From assembly GCF_007197995.1 (NCBI RefSeq), contig NZ_VKKH01000004.1, positions 248,001-312,000 of the forward strand: a stretch of 64,000 nt of DNA, written 5' to 3'. Each line of letters starts with the position of its first letter. Position 1 is the stretch's first letter. A program made the position numbers and the translations under genes. The notes beneath the pieces were generated by a model. That model ran no database searches. It was not told the DNA's origin and saw nothing but the letters and a program-made list of their open reading frames with translations. The DNA comes from Aliiglaciecola sp. M165. GTDB lineage: Bacteria > Pseudomonadota > Gammaproteobacteria > Enterobacterales > Alteromonadaceae. Positions 1 to 8,642 of the stretch are shown here, piece after piece.

Positions 1-1316
1 AACTGGTTATTGTTTTTTAGCAAAACTAAAGATTTACGAACGGCTTCTCGTGCTACTGCTCTGTGCTCTTGGTGTCCCAAGAGTTCAAATTCACCCGCCA
101 TTGGACGATTGGAAGGAAGACCTGCGTCAAAGACCCCTGCGCGTAATTTCACTCGTAAAATTCTTGCTACCGCCTCATCAAGCCTTTGTTGGCTGACCAC
201 ACCGCTTTTTACTTGCTTTAAAAGATTTTTATATAACCCTTTCCAACTGTCTGGCGCCATGAACATATCTAGCCCAGCATTGAACGCCTGCGCACAAGAC
301 ACTTTTGAGCAACCTTTCACTTGAGCGTGCCCGTTCCAATCACCAACAACAAATCCATCAAACCCCAGGCGGCCAACCAAAATGTCAGAAAGCATCACCT
401 TGGAGCCGTGCATTTTGGCCCCGTTCCAACTATTGAATGAAGCCATTACTACCTGTACGCCTGATTGAATCGCCGGGACATAGCCAGCAGCATGTAAGTC
501 GCGCATAACCTCTTCATCGATCAGCACGTCTCCCTGATCAATTCCCTCTTCGGTTGCACCATCGCCAACAAAGTGTTTTGCCGTAGCGATGATGCGAGAG
601 TGGTCAAGAAAGGTCGAATGGTGCAAGTCTCCTTGCAAACCAGAAACAATATGCGGCGTATAACTAGCGACCAAATTGGGGTCTTCAGAGTAGCTTTCAT
701 AGGTGCGACCCCAGCGATCGTTTCTGGCCACCGCTAAAGTCGGTGCAAAGGTCCAATCTAAACCCGTTACTCGGGTTTCCAGAGCAGTAATTTGACCAAT
801 TTTATGCAACAGTTGCGGGTCATTAGTTGCGCCCAAACCAATGTTATGGGGAAACAACGTTGCACCAACAACATTACTATTACCGTGAACTGCATCGGTT
901 CCCCACATGATTGGGACTCCAGTTCTTCCATTTTTGGTGTCGATAGAGGCTTTCCAGAATTCATCCGCGAGTGCCAGCCATCTTTCTGCCGAAGCGTGGT
1001 TGTCGTTGCCGGGGCCCGAATTTCCGCCGTTCAAGATTGAACCTAAGTGGTATTCTGCGGCTTGCTCAGGTGTAATGTAGTTAATATCAGCCTGAATTAC
1101 TTGCCCCACTTTTTCTTCAAGCGTCATTTTGGCTAGCAAATCGCTGATCCTTGATTCAACCAATGCATCTCGCTTCAATGGAGAAGTGTGTAACGGCCAA
1201 TTTTCAGGATTAACGAAAGGCTTGTTTTGTTGTCTAGTTTCAACGATGTTGTTTGTTTGATTACTACAGCCCCATAGCATTAACAATGAAGCAAAAAAAC
1301 AGCTCAAACTGCGCAT
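1..1316 (-). CDS. Glycoside hydrolase family 3 beta-glucosidase/exo-glucanase, lipoprotein, 3' end outside window
   Basis: The reverse strand reads open from an ATG at 1316 to the window edge, about 438 codons. The N-terminus is a lipoprotein signal (lipobox LWGC, Cys17). A full GH3 N-terminal TIM barrel follows: TLEEKVGQ near residue 60, the KHFVGDG motif, and FVVGDWNGH holding the expected nucleophile Asp326. The linker to the second GH3 domain starts near the edge (AVREAVRKSLVLLKN type motif). The start has a good upstream AAGGAAA. GH3 enzymes of this kind release glucose from beta-glucans, and the lipobox suggests anchoring in the periplasm or outer membrane. Substrate (beta-1,3 or beta-1,4 glucan) cannot be told from sequence. 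No frameshift is seen in the visible part. Confidence 0.93.
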   Translation of the reverse strand, partial: MRSLSCFFASLLMLWGCSNQTNNIVETRQQNKPFVNPENWPLHTSPLKRDALVESRISDLLAKMTLEEKVGQVIQADINYITPEQAAEYHLGSILNGGNSGPGNDNHASAERWLALADEFWKASIDTKNGRTGVPIMWGTDAVHGNSNVVGATLFPHNIGLGATNDPQLLHKIGQITALETRVTGLDWTFAPTLAVARNDRWGRTYESYSEDPNLVASYTPHIVSGLQGDLHHSTFLDHSRIIATAKHFVGDGATEEGIDQGDVLIDEEVMRDLHAAGYVPAIQSGVQVVMASFNSWNGAKMHGSKVMLSDILVGRLGFDGFVVGDWNGHAQVKGCSKVSCAQAFNAGLDMFMAPDSWKGLYKNLLKQVKSGVVSQQRLDEAVARILRVKLRAGVFDAGLPSNRPMAGEFELLGHQEHRAVAREAVRKSLVLLKNNNQ

Positions 1317-1447
1317 GTTGTTTCCTTTTTAGTATTTCGCAGACAGGTTCCAAAACCGCTTGTCATCACACGTATTAGTTTAGGCATAGCTTGATAACAA
1401 TTTCACCACATTTCTACTAGGGCGTGCTGATCTTTGCAGGATGAAAT

Positions 1448-1921
1448 TTAGCGCAGCGTTTTTAGCATCAAAGGCAACGTTCTACCTGAGATAGAACCAG
1501 AAGCCCGTTCACCAATAATTTCGCAGCCCATTTTCCGATAAAACCCCACTGCATTGGGATCACTTTGAATGAGTAAAGCGTTAGCCTGCATATTTACGCT
1601 CAACTGGCATGCATGTTCAAATAGTTGCTGCCCAACTCCCTTCCCCATCCAATTAGGGTGGGTAAACAATGCCTCCAATTCGACTGTATTGTTATCCGCT
1701 TCGCCCGACGTATCTAAACAATAAAATGCCAATATTTCATCGTGACAACTTTTCAAGCAGTAATAGAATAAATTGGAAGCTTCGATTTTTTTCGCGGAAA
1801 CTGACAGTTCTTCGCGGGCAGCATTCATAAAAGATTCGTCATACCCCCAATAGCCTTTTGCAAGCATGGCAATATCTGTAAGGGTATCTGAATCATCTGG
1901 CTTAGCTAGTGTTATATTCAT
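1448..1921 (-). CDS. GNAT family N-acetyltransferase
   Basis: The 157-residue product has the GNAT fold signature. A beta-strand pair lies around residues 60-85 (FYCLDTSGEAD, VELEALFTHPNWMG), followed by the acetyl-CoA loop GKGVGQQLF and a late strand with DPNAVGFYRKMGCEIIGE, where the usual Tyr sits. It probably acetylates an amine on a small molecule or protein; the substrate is unknown. It stands alone between the GH3 gene and divergent gshB, with about 90 bp to the gshB start. Confidence 0.85.
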   Translation of the reverse strand: MNITLAKPDDSDTLTDIAMLAKGYWGYDESFMNAAREELSVSAKKIEASNLFYYCLKSCHDEILAFYCLDTSGEADNNTVELEALFTHPNWMGKGVGQQLFEHACQLSVNMQANALLIQSDPNAVGFYRKMGCEIIGERASGSISGRTLPLMLKTLR

Positions 1922-2012
1922 AATTGCAAAGATTTGTCATAGCCTTGAAATTTTTATTGTCATCACTAAATCTTGTGTATCATATAAACACAATTCAGTG
2001 TAAGGATCAGCT

Positions 2013-2972
2013 TTGACTATTAAGCTCGGGATCGTGATGGATCCTATCAACTCGATCAACATTAAAAAAGATACCAGTTTCGCCATGCTGCTAAAAGCAC
2101 AAAGCCGTGGTTATGACATTCGCTATATGGAAATGTCGGATCTGTATCTGGACAACGGCAAACCGATGGCCAAAATGCGTAAACTTGAGGTTGCTGAAAA
2201 TACCCAGAAGTGGTTCGAGTTAGGCGATACAGAAATTCTTTGTTTAGCAGAGTTGGACGTTATCTTAATGCGCAAAGACCCGCCCTTTGACGGCGAATTT
2301 CTTTATGCTACACAAATGTTTTCTCTGGCAGAGCAAGCGGGAACCCTGGTTGTAAACCGTTCTCAAAGTCTGCGCGATTTTAACGAAAAACTATTTACTT
2401 CTTGGTTTCCCGAACTCATTCCAGACACCTTAGTCACTCGAGATTCAGCGTTGATTCGAGCATTTCATCAAAAACACCAGGATATTATTTGTAAACCTTT
2501 GGACGGCATGGGCGGAACGTCCATCTTTAGAGTCAAAGAAGATGGCACAAACCTCGGCGTCATTATTGAGACATTGACGCAATTAGGTACAACTTACGCA
2601 ATGTTTCAGCGTTACATGCCGCAGATTAAAGACGGTGATAAGCGCATACTCATCATTGATGGACAGGTTGTTCCTTATTGCTTAGCTAGGTTGCCAACAA
2701 AAGGGGAAACCCGAGGCAACCTTGCTGCTGGCGGCATTGGACGCCCGCAGCCCCTATCTGAATCAGACCGACATATTGCCGAGACAATTGCCCCATTATT
2801 GGTTGAAAAAGGACTCATTTTTGTAGGATTAGACGTTATCGGCGATCGAATTACGGAAATCAATGTCACTAGCCCAACCTGCGTAAGAGAAATTGAAGCC
2901 GCTTATGATGTAGATATTACCGGTATGCTTTTTGATGCCATTGAAAAAAGACTTGGAGATGCACATGGATAG
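2013..2972 (+). CDS. gshB: Glutathione synthetase
   Basis: This ATP-grasp enzyme joins gamma-glutamylcysteine and glycine in the cytoplasm, the second step of glutathione synthesis. The N-terminus KLGIVMDPINSINIKKD matches the GshB opening closely. The ATP-grasp core is visible (CKPLDGMGGTSIFRV, YMPQIKDGDKRILIIDG, the glycine-rich LAAGGIGRPQPL, and INVTSPTCVREIEA at the end). At 319 residues it has normal length. The start is a TTG at 2013 preceded by AAGGA; no ATG is available at the conserved N-terminus. Its stop overlaps the next start by 8 nt, so it is translationally linked to yqgE. Confidence 0.97.
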   Translation: MTIKLGIVMDPINSINIKKDTSFAMLLKAQSRGYDIRYMEMSDLYLDNGKPMAKMRKLEVAENTQKWFELGDTEILCLAELDVILMRKDPPFDGEFLYATQMFSLAEQAGTLVVNRSQSLRDFNEKLFTSWFPELIPDTLVTRDSALIRAFHQKHQDIICKPLDGMGGTSIFRVKEDGTNLGVIIETLTQLGTTYAMFQRYMPQIKDGDKRILIIDGQVVPYCLARLPTKGETRGNLAAGGIGRPQPLSESDRHIAETIAPLLVEKGLIFVGLDVIGDRITEINVTSPTCVREIEAAYDVDITGMLFDAIEKRLGDAHG

Positions 2973-3522
2973 CTTTGAGCATCACTTGCTAGTTGCAATG
3001 CCAAACATGGATGATCCCTATTTCGCCCGATCGTTAACCTACATCTGCGAACACAATGACAAAGGTGCGATGGGGTTAGTCATCAATCAGCCGGTTGGGA
3101 TGTCACTAAAAGAACTTATTGAACAAGCGGATAAAGACGCCATTGTATTGCAAGAAAAAGCAGAAACGATTGTTCTTGCCGGAGGGCCTGTCAGCCAAGA
3201 TAGAGGGTTTATTCTGCATACCAGTCAACCTGGTTGGAGTTCTAGTTTGCAGTTGACACCTGAAATTATGATCACAACATCCAAAGACATTCTTTCTGTG
3301 CTGGGCAATGAAAATGCCCCCGAGAAAAGCCTTGTAACCTTGGGTTATGCTGGTTGGACAGCGGGGCAATTGGAAGAGGAAGTACAACAGAATTCCTGGC
3401 TGATTGTCGAAGCAGACACCGACATATTATTTGATGTTCCCATTCATAAAAAGTGGGAGGAAGCCGTTCGTAAACTTGGTATAGATGTCTGGCAACTTGG
3501 CCCTGATGCTGGGCATGCCTAA
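2965..3522 (+). CDS. yqgE: YqgE/AlgH family protein
   Basis: The product is about 185 residues and opens with DSFEHHLLVAMPNMDDPYF, followed by the family hallmark YICEHNDKGAMGLVINQP and a GGPVSQDRGFILH stretch. The function of this conserved DUF179 family is not established. An in-frame ATG lies at 2932, but the ATG at 2965 has GGAG six bases upstream and matches the family N-terminus, so it was chosen. The gene sits between gshB and ruvX as in many gammaproteobacteria, overlapping gshB by 8 nt. Confidence 0.93.
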   Translation: MDSFEHHLLVAMPNMDDPYFARSLTYICEHNDKGAMGLVINQPVGMSLKELIEQADKDAIVLQEKAETIVLAGGPVSQDRGFILHTSQPGWSSSLQLTPEIMITTSKDILSVLGNENAPEKSLVTLGYAGWTAGQLEEEVQQNSWLIVEADTDILFDVPIHKKWEEAVRKLGIDVWQLGPDAGHA

Positions 3523-3556
3523 GGATGAATGCAGCACTTAAAGATAGTCGAGATTT

Positions 3557-3967
3557 ATGATGCGAACACTTCTGGGCTTTGACTTTGGCACAAAAAGCAT
3601 CGGCGTCGCCGTTGGCCAGGAAATTACCGGCACAGCATCTCCACTAGAAGCATTACCTGCCCGAGATGGTATTCCTAATTGGGATAGCGTTGCATCATTA
3701 TTCGAACAGTGGTCGCCACAACTCGTGGTGGTCGGACTGCCGCTAAATATGGACGGCAGTAAGCAGCAAGTTACCTTTGCCGCCCAAAAATTTGCTAATC
3801 GATTGCATGCTAAATACAAAGTGCCTGTGCAAACCGTTGATGAACGTCTGACCACAGTCGACGCAAAATCTCGTTTGTTTGAATTGGGTGGCTACAAAAA
3901 ATTAAGTAAAGGAAAAGTCGATAGTGTCTCCGCTTGTTTAATTATCGAAAGTTTCTTTGAACAATAA
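3557..3967 (+). CDS. ruvX: RuvX/YqgF pre-16S rRNA nuclease (Holliday junction resolvase-like)
   Basis: The 136-residue RNase H-fold protein begins [17 protein letters not shown], where the Asp is a metal ligand. It continues with [10 protein letters not shown], the VDERLTT motif and a C-terminal [15 protein letters not shown] helix with the last acidic residue. The family matures the 5' end of 16S rRNA. It is the third gene of gshB-yqgE-ruvX, 34 nt after yqgE. ATG codons lie at 3557 and 3560; the first is used here. Confidence 0.95.
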   Translation: MMRTLLGFDFGTKSIGVAVGQEITGTASPLEALPARDGIPNWDSVASLFEQWSPQLVVVGLPLNMDGSKQQVTFAAQKFANRLHAKYKVPVQTVDERLTTVDAKSRLFELGGYKKLSKGKVDSVSACLIIESFFEQ

Positions 3968-4037
3968 TCCCGCACTATTGAAATAATTCTGCCACAGGGT
4001 CTGTCTTAAGCACTACGATGTTTTAACAGAGACCACA

Positions 4038-4511
4038 ATGAGAACCCTTGTTTTAATCGCGACCCTGATATTCACCTTTTCTGTATACGCGCAAGAGGAT
4101 ATTGCTCCGCAGTGGAGCCTTAAAACCGAAACTGGCGAAACCGTAAGTTCAACAGATTTTGCTGGCAAACCTCTTGTTATTCACGTTTGGGCAACCTGGT
4201 GTCCCTATTGTAAAAAACTTCAACCCGGTTTGGACCGTCTTTATAAAAAGTATCAACCACAAGGGTTAGAAATGATCGCGATAAGCGTGCGCGAAGACGA
4301 GGATGCAACGCCTCAAGCCGTGCTTGATGCTCGTGGTTACGATATAAAAACATTGATTAAGGGTGAGAGTGTTGCAGAAGAATTTAATGTTGCCGGAACG
4401 CCTACCACGATTTTTATCGACAAAAAGGGCAACATTATTGCTCAAACAACGTCATCGGATCCGGATGACCCAAGATTAGAGCAAGTGTTCAAGTACCTTG
4501 TTAGTCGCTAG
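4038..4511 (+). CDS. Periplasmic TlpA-like thioredoxin/redoxin domain protein
   Basis: The 157-residue protein has a short Sec signal peptide (RTLVLIATLIFTFSVYAQ) and one thioredoxin fold with the active site WATWCPYCKKLQP around residue 55 and a cis-Pro loop GTPTTIFIDKKG. The fold and active site point to a periplasmic thiol-disulfide reductase of the TlpA/ResA type. The partner cannot be deduced; cytochrome c maturation or general repair of disulfides are options. It lies 70 bp after ruvX, with ATG preceded only by a weak AGAG. A hairpin follows its stop. Confidence 0.87.
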   Translation: MRTLVLIATLIFTFSVYAQEDIAPQWSLKTETGETVSSTDFAGKPLVIHVWATWCPYCKKLQPGLDRLYKKYQPQGLEMIAISVREDEDATPQAVLDARGYDIKTLIKGESVAEEFNVAGTPTTIFIDKKGNIIAQTTSSDPDDPRLEQVFKYLVSR

Positions 4512-4535
4512 GCAAAACAAAATCTCAAGTTAATT

Positions 4536-4556
4536 ACCCCAATCCTGGATTGGGGT
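4536..4556. terminator. Inverted repeat between convergent genes, likely terminator
   Basis: ACCCCAAT and ATTGGGGT form an 8-bp stem around a CCTGG loop, between the stop of the thioredoxin-like gene and the stop of the convergent DUF2007 gene. There is no strong T-tract on either side, so it is at best a weak or bidirectional terminator. Confidence 0.5.
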
Positions 4557-4559
4557 TAA

Positions 4560-4880
4560 CTACTGCTCGGAACCGCGCTGTGACCCACATTGCCAACATA
4601 GTGCAAAATTGGCTTCATTACCTTCACCACATTCCGCGCATGTCCAAGGCTCAGTTTCAGAAGTCGTTTGTTGATTAAATTGAGCAATTAATTGTTTGGC
4701 CTTTGGCTGCCACTCAGCATCCGTTAACCAAACTTCGGGCATAATGTCCATTGGCGATAACTCCCCAATGGCACCTATGGCAAACTCATTTTTGATGAAA
4801 TTGGGAATATTGTTGTCATCAAGCAACTGCTTAATTTGATACACCATGAATCTGTCGTTATGCCAATAAATTTTTTGCAC
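4560..4880 (-). CDS. DUF2007 domain protein with C-terminal zinc ribbon
   Basis: The 106-residue protein starts with a DUF2007-like segment (MVYQIKQLLDDNNIPNFIKNE, then a VWLTDAEWQPKAKQLI helix). It ends with a two-knuckle zinc ribbon (CAECGEGNEANFALCWQCGS, a CxxC pair). DUF2007 proteins are called putative signal-transducing proteins but have no proven role. It is only 2 nt downstream of pilU on the same strand, so it is probably transcribed with pilT-pilU. Confidence 0.8.
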   Translation of the reverse strand: MQKIYWHNDRFMVYQIKQLLDDNNIPNFIKNEFAIGAIGELSPMDIMPEVWLTDAEWQPKAKQLIAQFNQQTTSETEPWTCAECGEGNEANFALCWQCGSQRGSEQ

Positions 4881-4882
4881 AA

Positions 4883-5995
4883 TTAATCCATATCTATTGA
4901 TACATTTGAGAGCGAGCCCAACCCGGTGCCTTCCTCAGTATCAAGTTTAATCATAAGACGCAAATCATTGGGTGAATCCGCATGGTGTATAGCCTGGTCC
5001 ATCGTGATGCGGTCTTCTTTGTACAACTCATACAATGCCATATCGAAACTTTGCATGCCCATCTCTTTGCCTTTTTTCATCGCTTCTTTGAGAGAGCCAA
5101 TTTCGTTGCGCTGAATAAGATCTGTCACCAAGGGAGAATTCAACAATATTTCAATTGCCGCTACTCGCCCTCTACCGTCAGCCGTCGGCACCAACTGCTG
5201 CGCAACAATCGCTCTCAAATTTAAGCTAAGGTCAAAGCGCAGCTTTTCGTGTTGCTCTGGTGGGGCCAAATGCATAATACGTTCAATCGCTTGATTGGCG
5301 TTATTGGCGTGCAATGTGGCAACGCATAAATGCCCCGTATCGGCAAATGACATGGCGTATTCCATGGTTTCCATAGAGCGGATCTCACCAATCAAAATAA
5401 CATCCGGCGCCTGACGCAATGAGCTTTTTAGTGCATCATCAAAAGAGCGAGTGTCGATGCCGACTTCTCTTTGCGTCACCACACAACCTGCATGTTCATG
5501 CACAAATTCAATTGGGTCTTCAATGGTCAGAATATGTCCACGAGAATTTTGATTGCGATGCCCAATCAGTGCGGCGAGTGAGGTGGATTTACCAGTACCC
5601 GTCGCCCCCACGAACAACAAGAGTCCGCGTTTCGACATGATTACGTCTTTGAGTATTTCAGGAAGCCCAAGATCATCTGCTTTAGGAATTTGTGTGACAA
5701 TGCGACGCACCACCATTCCAGCCAAGTCTCTTTGCCAGAAAGCGCTACAACGAAATCGCCCAATCCCTTCTCGAGCGATAGCAAAGTTACATTCTTTGCT
5801 TTGTTCAAATTCGTCACGTTGTTTGTCGCTCATTACGTTATTGACTAACGCCAGTGCAGCTTCCTGAGACAGTCTTTCATCACTGATCGCGGTCATTTGG
5901 CCATTAATTTTTGCGCTGATAGGAAAACCAACGGTGATAAATAAATCAGACGCGCCTTGCTCAGCCATTTTGCGCAGGTAAGGACTTAAATCCAT
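4883..5995 (-). CDS. pilU: Type IV pilus retraction ATPase PilU
   Basis: This 370-residue secretion ATPase of the PilT/PilU family has Walker A GATGTGKST at residues 130-138, an Asp box TIEDPIEFVH, Walker B DVILIGEIRS and the His box TGHLCVATLHANNA. It differs from the neighbouring PilT in its longer C-terminal tail (KLDTEEGTGLGSLSNV), typical of PilU. PilU acts as an accessory motor in pilus retraction at the inner-membrane base. It follows pilT by 9 nt. Confidence 0.94.
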   Translation of the reverse strand: MDLSPYLRKMAEQGASDLFITVGFPISAKINGQMTAISDERLSQEAALALVNNVMSDKQRDEFEQSKECNFAIAREGIGRFRCSAFWQRDLAGMVVRRIVTQIPKADDLGLPEILKDVIMSKRGLLLFVGATGTGKSTSLAALIGHRNQNSRGHILTIEDPIEFVHEHAGCVVTQREVGIDTRSFDDALKSSLRQAPDVILIGEIRSMETMEYAMSFADTGHLCVATLHANNANQAIERIMHLAPPEQHEKLRFDLSLNLRAIVAQQLVPTADGRGRVAAIEILLNSPLVTDLIQRNEIGSLKEAMKKGKEMGMQSFDMALYELYKEDRITMDQAIHHADSPNDLRLMIKLDTEEGTGLGSLSNVSIDMD

Positions 5996-6004
5996 GATTG
6001 CCTC

Positions 6005-7048
6005 CTAGAAACCGACTTTGGGTTGTTTGTCTATCGATTTGGCCGCAGCATCCTGGGCAGTAATCACCCCTTGGGCGACTAGCCGTTGCAAGCATTGATC
6101 CATGGTCTGCATACCATGGGCTTGACCCGTCTGTATAACAGAATACATTTGCGGTACCTTGTCTTCTCTAATGAGATTTCGAATCGCCGGAATACCAATC
6201 ATAATTTCATGGGCAGCGATCCTGCCACCACCGACTTTTTTGAGTAGTGTCTGGGAGATAACCGCACGAAGGGATTCAGACAACATGGAACGCACCATGG
6301 ATTTTTCTTCTGCGGGAAAGACATCGATAATACGGTCAATAGTTTTGGGGGCTGAGTTGGTATGCAGGGTTGCAAACACCAAATGGCCAGTTTCAGCCGC
6401 TGAGATTGCCAAACGAATAGTTTCCAAATCACGCAACTCACCGACCAAAATCACATCGGGATCTTCACGTAATGCACTACGCAACGCATTGCTGAAACTG
6501 TGGGTATCACGATGCACTTCACGTTGGTTGATGACACACAGTTTGTTCTCATGAACAAATTCAATAGGGTCTTCAATCGTCAAAATATGCTCACGTTTAT
6601 GCATATTGATATGATCAATCATGGCGGCAAGGGTGGTACTTTTACCAGAGCCTGTTGCGCCTGTTACCAACACGATCCCTGTAGGCTGGTTAATGATGTC
6701 TTTAAATATTGACGGGGCCCCTAAATCATCTAGGGTCAGAACTTTACTGGGTATCGTCCTCAATACAGCTGCCGCTCCGCGATTTTGCACAAAGGCATTT
6801 ACCCTAAATCTCGACAAGTCTTTGACTTCAAAAGAAAAGTCGACTTCCAAGTTTTCCTCGTACTCTTTGCGCTGTTTGTCATTCATAATTTCGTAAACGA
6901 GCGCATGAACTTGTTTGTGGTCTAATTCGTCAACATTCAGTCGACGCATTTCGCCATCGACTCGAATAATCGGAGGCAATCCTGCCGTTAGGTGCAAATC
7001 CGATGCATTATTCTTAACACTAAAAGCTAAAAGTTCGGTAATATCCAA
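6005..7048 (-). CDS. pilT: Type IV pilus twitching motility ATPase PilT
   Basis: The retraction motor PilT reads DITELLAFSVKNNASDLHLTAGLPP at the N-terminus, Walker A GATGSGKST at residues 130-138, Walker B DVILVGELRD and the AIRNLIREDK motif needed for retraction. An upstream in-frame ATG at 7138 would add 30 non-homologous residues inside the divergent yggS. A TTG at 7048, with GGAG nine bases upstream, restores the conserved N-terminus and gives 347 residues, close to the family norm. The gene leads a pilT-pilU-DUF2007 operon. Confidence 0.95.
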   Translation of the reverse strand: MDITELLAFSVKNNASDLHLTAGLPPIIRVDGEMRRLNVDELDHKQVHALVYEIMNDKQRKEYEENLEVDFSFEVKDLSRFRVNAFVQNRGAAAVLRTIPSKVLTLDDLGAPSIFKDIINQPTGIVLVTGATGSGKSTTLAAMIDHINMHKREHILTIEDPIEFVHENKLCVINQREVHRDTHSFSNALRSALREDPDVILVGELRDLETIRLAISAAETGHLVFATLHTNSAPKTIDRIIDVFPAEEKSMVRSMLSESLRAVISQTLLKKVGGGRIAAHEIMIGIPAIRNLIREDKVPQMYSVIQTGQAHGMQTMDQCLQRLVAQGVITAQDAAAKSIDKQPKVGF

Positions 7049-7078
7049 AACACTATTCTCCGTTAATACATTGGCTTT

Positions 7079-7762
7079 ATGGAAACAATAGCAGAACGTC
7101 TCAAAAGCGCACTGGAAAGCCTGGAACAGGCTAATCAAAAAGCTAATCGTGCGCCAAATTCAGTACAATTACTAGCAGTAAGTAAAACCAAACCAGTATC
7201 CGATATTGTCCAAGCGTATGAAGCTGGACACCGATTGTTCGGTGAAAACTATGTACAAGAGGGTGTCGAAAAAATTCAGGCATTGCAAGAGCTTAGCGAC
7301 ATACAGTGGCATTTCATCGGCCCATTGCAATCAAATAAAACTAAAATGGTCGCGGAGAATTTTGATTGGGTGCAAAGTGTCGAGCGAGCAAAAATAGCGC
7401 AACGCTTGAACGATCAACGAACTCCTCACAAGAGGTTAAACGTGCTAATTCAGGTCAATATTAACGCAGAGGAGAGTAAGGCCGGCGTGTTACCAGAGGA
7501 CGTCGACGACTTAGCAAATTTAGTTAAATCCTTACCAAACCTCAAATTACGGGGCTTGATGGCGATCCCCAACGCCGCACAAAACGAAGAACAGTTGATG
7601 CAAACATTTTTGCAGATGAAAGCCCTTTATACTCAACTACGACAAAATTATTCCTCTATTGATACTCTATCAATGGGCATGAGTAATGATATGCAACAGG
7701 CTGTATTAGCCGGTAGTACTATGGTCAGAGTGGGAACTGCAATCTTTGGTGCACGAACATAA
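7079..7762 (+). CDS. yggS: YggS-type pyridoxal phosphate homeostasis protein
   Basis: The 227-residue single-domain PLP-binding protein (PLPBP/YggS) shows LLAVSKTKP with the PLP lysine near residue 36, GENYVQEGVEKI, WHFIGPLQSNK and the phosphate-binding SMGMSNDMQQAVLAGSTMVRVGTAIFG. The family buffers PLP and affects amino-acid balance; it has no known catalytic activity. It is the first gene of yggS-proC-yggT-DUF4426. Only 30 bp separate its ATG from the divergent pilT start, so its promoter must overlap pilT coding sequence. Confidence 0.95.
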   Translation: METIAERLKSALESLEQANQKANRAPNSVQLLAVSKTKPVSDIVQAYEAGHRLFGENYVQEGVEKIQALQELSDIQWHFIGPLQSNKTKMVAENFDWVQSVERAKIAQRLNDQRTPHKRLNVLIQVNINAEESKAGVLPEDVDDLANLVKSLPNLKLRGLMAIPNAAQNEEQLMQTFLQMKALYTQLRQNYSSIDTLSMGMSNDMQQAVLAGSTMVRVGTAIFGART

Positions 7763-7805
7763 TCTTAAACAACAGTCATCTGACTCAAACTCTACAGGTT
7801 TATTA

Positions 7806-8627
7806 ATGTCGAATAAAACGATTGCCTTTATTGGCGCTGGTAACATGACACGCTCAATCATCTCAGGATTAGTCAATGCCAACTACCCTGCTGAGCGAAT
7901 CATTGCCAGCAACCCGTCTACAAACAAACTCGAATCTCTAAAAAGTGACTTTGCAATAAACACGACGCAAGACAACCATTTTGCGGTTGAAAATGCTCAT
8001 GTCGTGGTATTAGCCGTCAAGCCTCAACTTATGGAAGACGTCTGTGCTGACTTGTCCAAACATTGTGATCTACAAGACAAACTTTTTGTCAGCATCGCTG
8101 CTGGAATTAACCACCAGAGGCTGCAACAGATGCTGGGAGGAAATTATCCATTAGTCAGAACCATGCCAAACACACCAAGCATGCTGCGCAAAGGCATGAC
8201 AGGGTTGTATGCACCCTCTGACGTGTCTGCAGACGACAAGAATCTCGTACAAATGATTATGCAATCTGTTGGTGAAACCCTCTGGGTTGAAGAAGAAGCC
8301 GATATCGATTTAGTGATTGCGGCAGCGGGAAGCAGCCCAGCCTATTTCTTTCTTTTTTTGGAGGCCATGCAAAATCATGCGATTGAACTTGGAATGGATA
8401 AGAATGCCTCGCGAAAACTAGTGCAGCAAGCTATGTTAGGGGCTGCGGAAATGGTTTGTCACAATCCCACTCTTGAAATTAATGAGCTTCGGGCCCAAGT
8501 TACATCAAAAGGCGGGACGACTGCCAAAGCAATTGAGCACTTTCAAGCACAGCAATTGGAAAAAATTATCGCAGGTGCGATGGATGCCGCCATTTTGCGT
8601 GCAGGACAAATGGCCAAACAATTTTAA
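7806..8627 (+). CDS. proC: Pyrroline-5-carboxylate reductase
   Basis: This is the last enzyme of proline synthesis, reducing pyrroline-5-carboxylate with NAD(P)H. The Rossmann motif IAFIGAGNMTRSIISGL stands at the N-terminus, followed by VVLAVKPQ, VRTMPNTPSMLRKGMTG and the C-terminal dimer helix ELRAQVTSKGGTTAKAIEHF. A possible start lies at 7746 inside yggS, but the ATG at 7806 with an AGG eight bases upstream gives the usual 273-residue protein. The gene lies 43 bp after yggS. Confidence 0.96.
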   Translation: MSNKTIAFIGAGNMTRSIISGLVNANYPAERIIASNPSTNKLESLKSDFAINTTQDNHFAVENAHVVVLAVKPQLMEDVCADLSKHCDLQDKLFVSIAAGINHQRLQQMLGGNYPLVRTMPNTPSMLRKGMTGLYAPSDVSADDKNLVQMIMQSVGETLWVEEEADIDLVIAAAGSSPAYFFLFLEAMQNHAIELGMDKNASRKLVQQAMLGAAEMVCHNPTLEINELRAQVTSKGGTTAKAIEHFQAQQLEKIIAGAMDAAILRAGQMAKQF

Positions 8628-8642
8628 GGTAAAGATGTTGTT

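Noticed and set aside
10-324. 104-codon plus-strand frame at the left edge
   Set aside because: It is antisense to the clearly homologous GH3 coding sequence, which reads open through the whole interval.
4536-4556. Strong bidirectional terminator after the thioredoxin-like gene
   Set aside because: The stem is good but no T-tract follows on either strand, so it is listed only with moderate confidence.
7049-7138. N-terminal extension of PilT to an ATG at 7138
   Set aside because: The extra 30 residues are not PilT-like and would lie inside the divergent yggS. The TTG at 7048 has a good GGAG and the family N-terminus.
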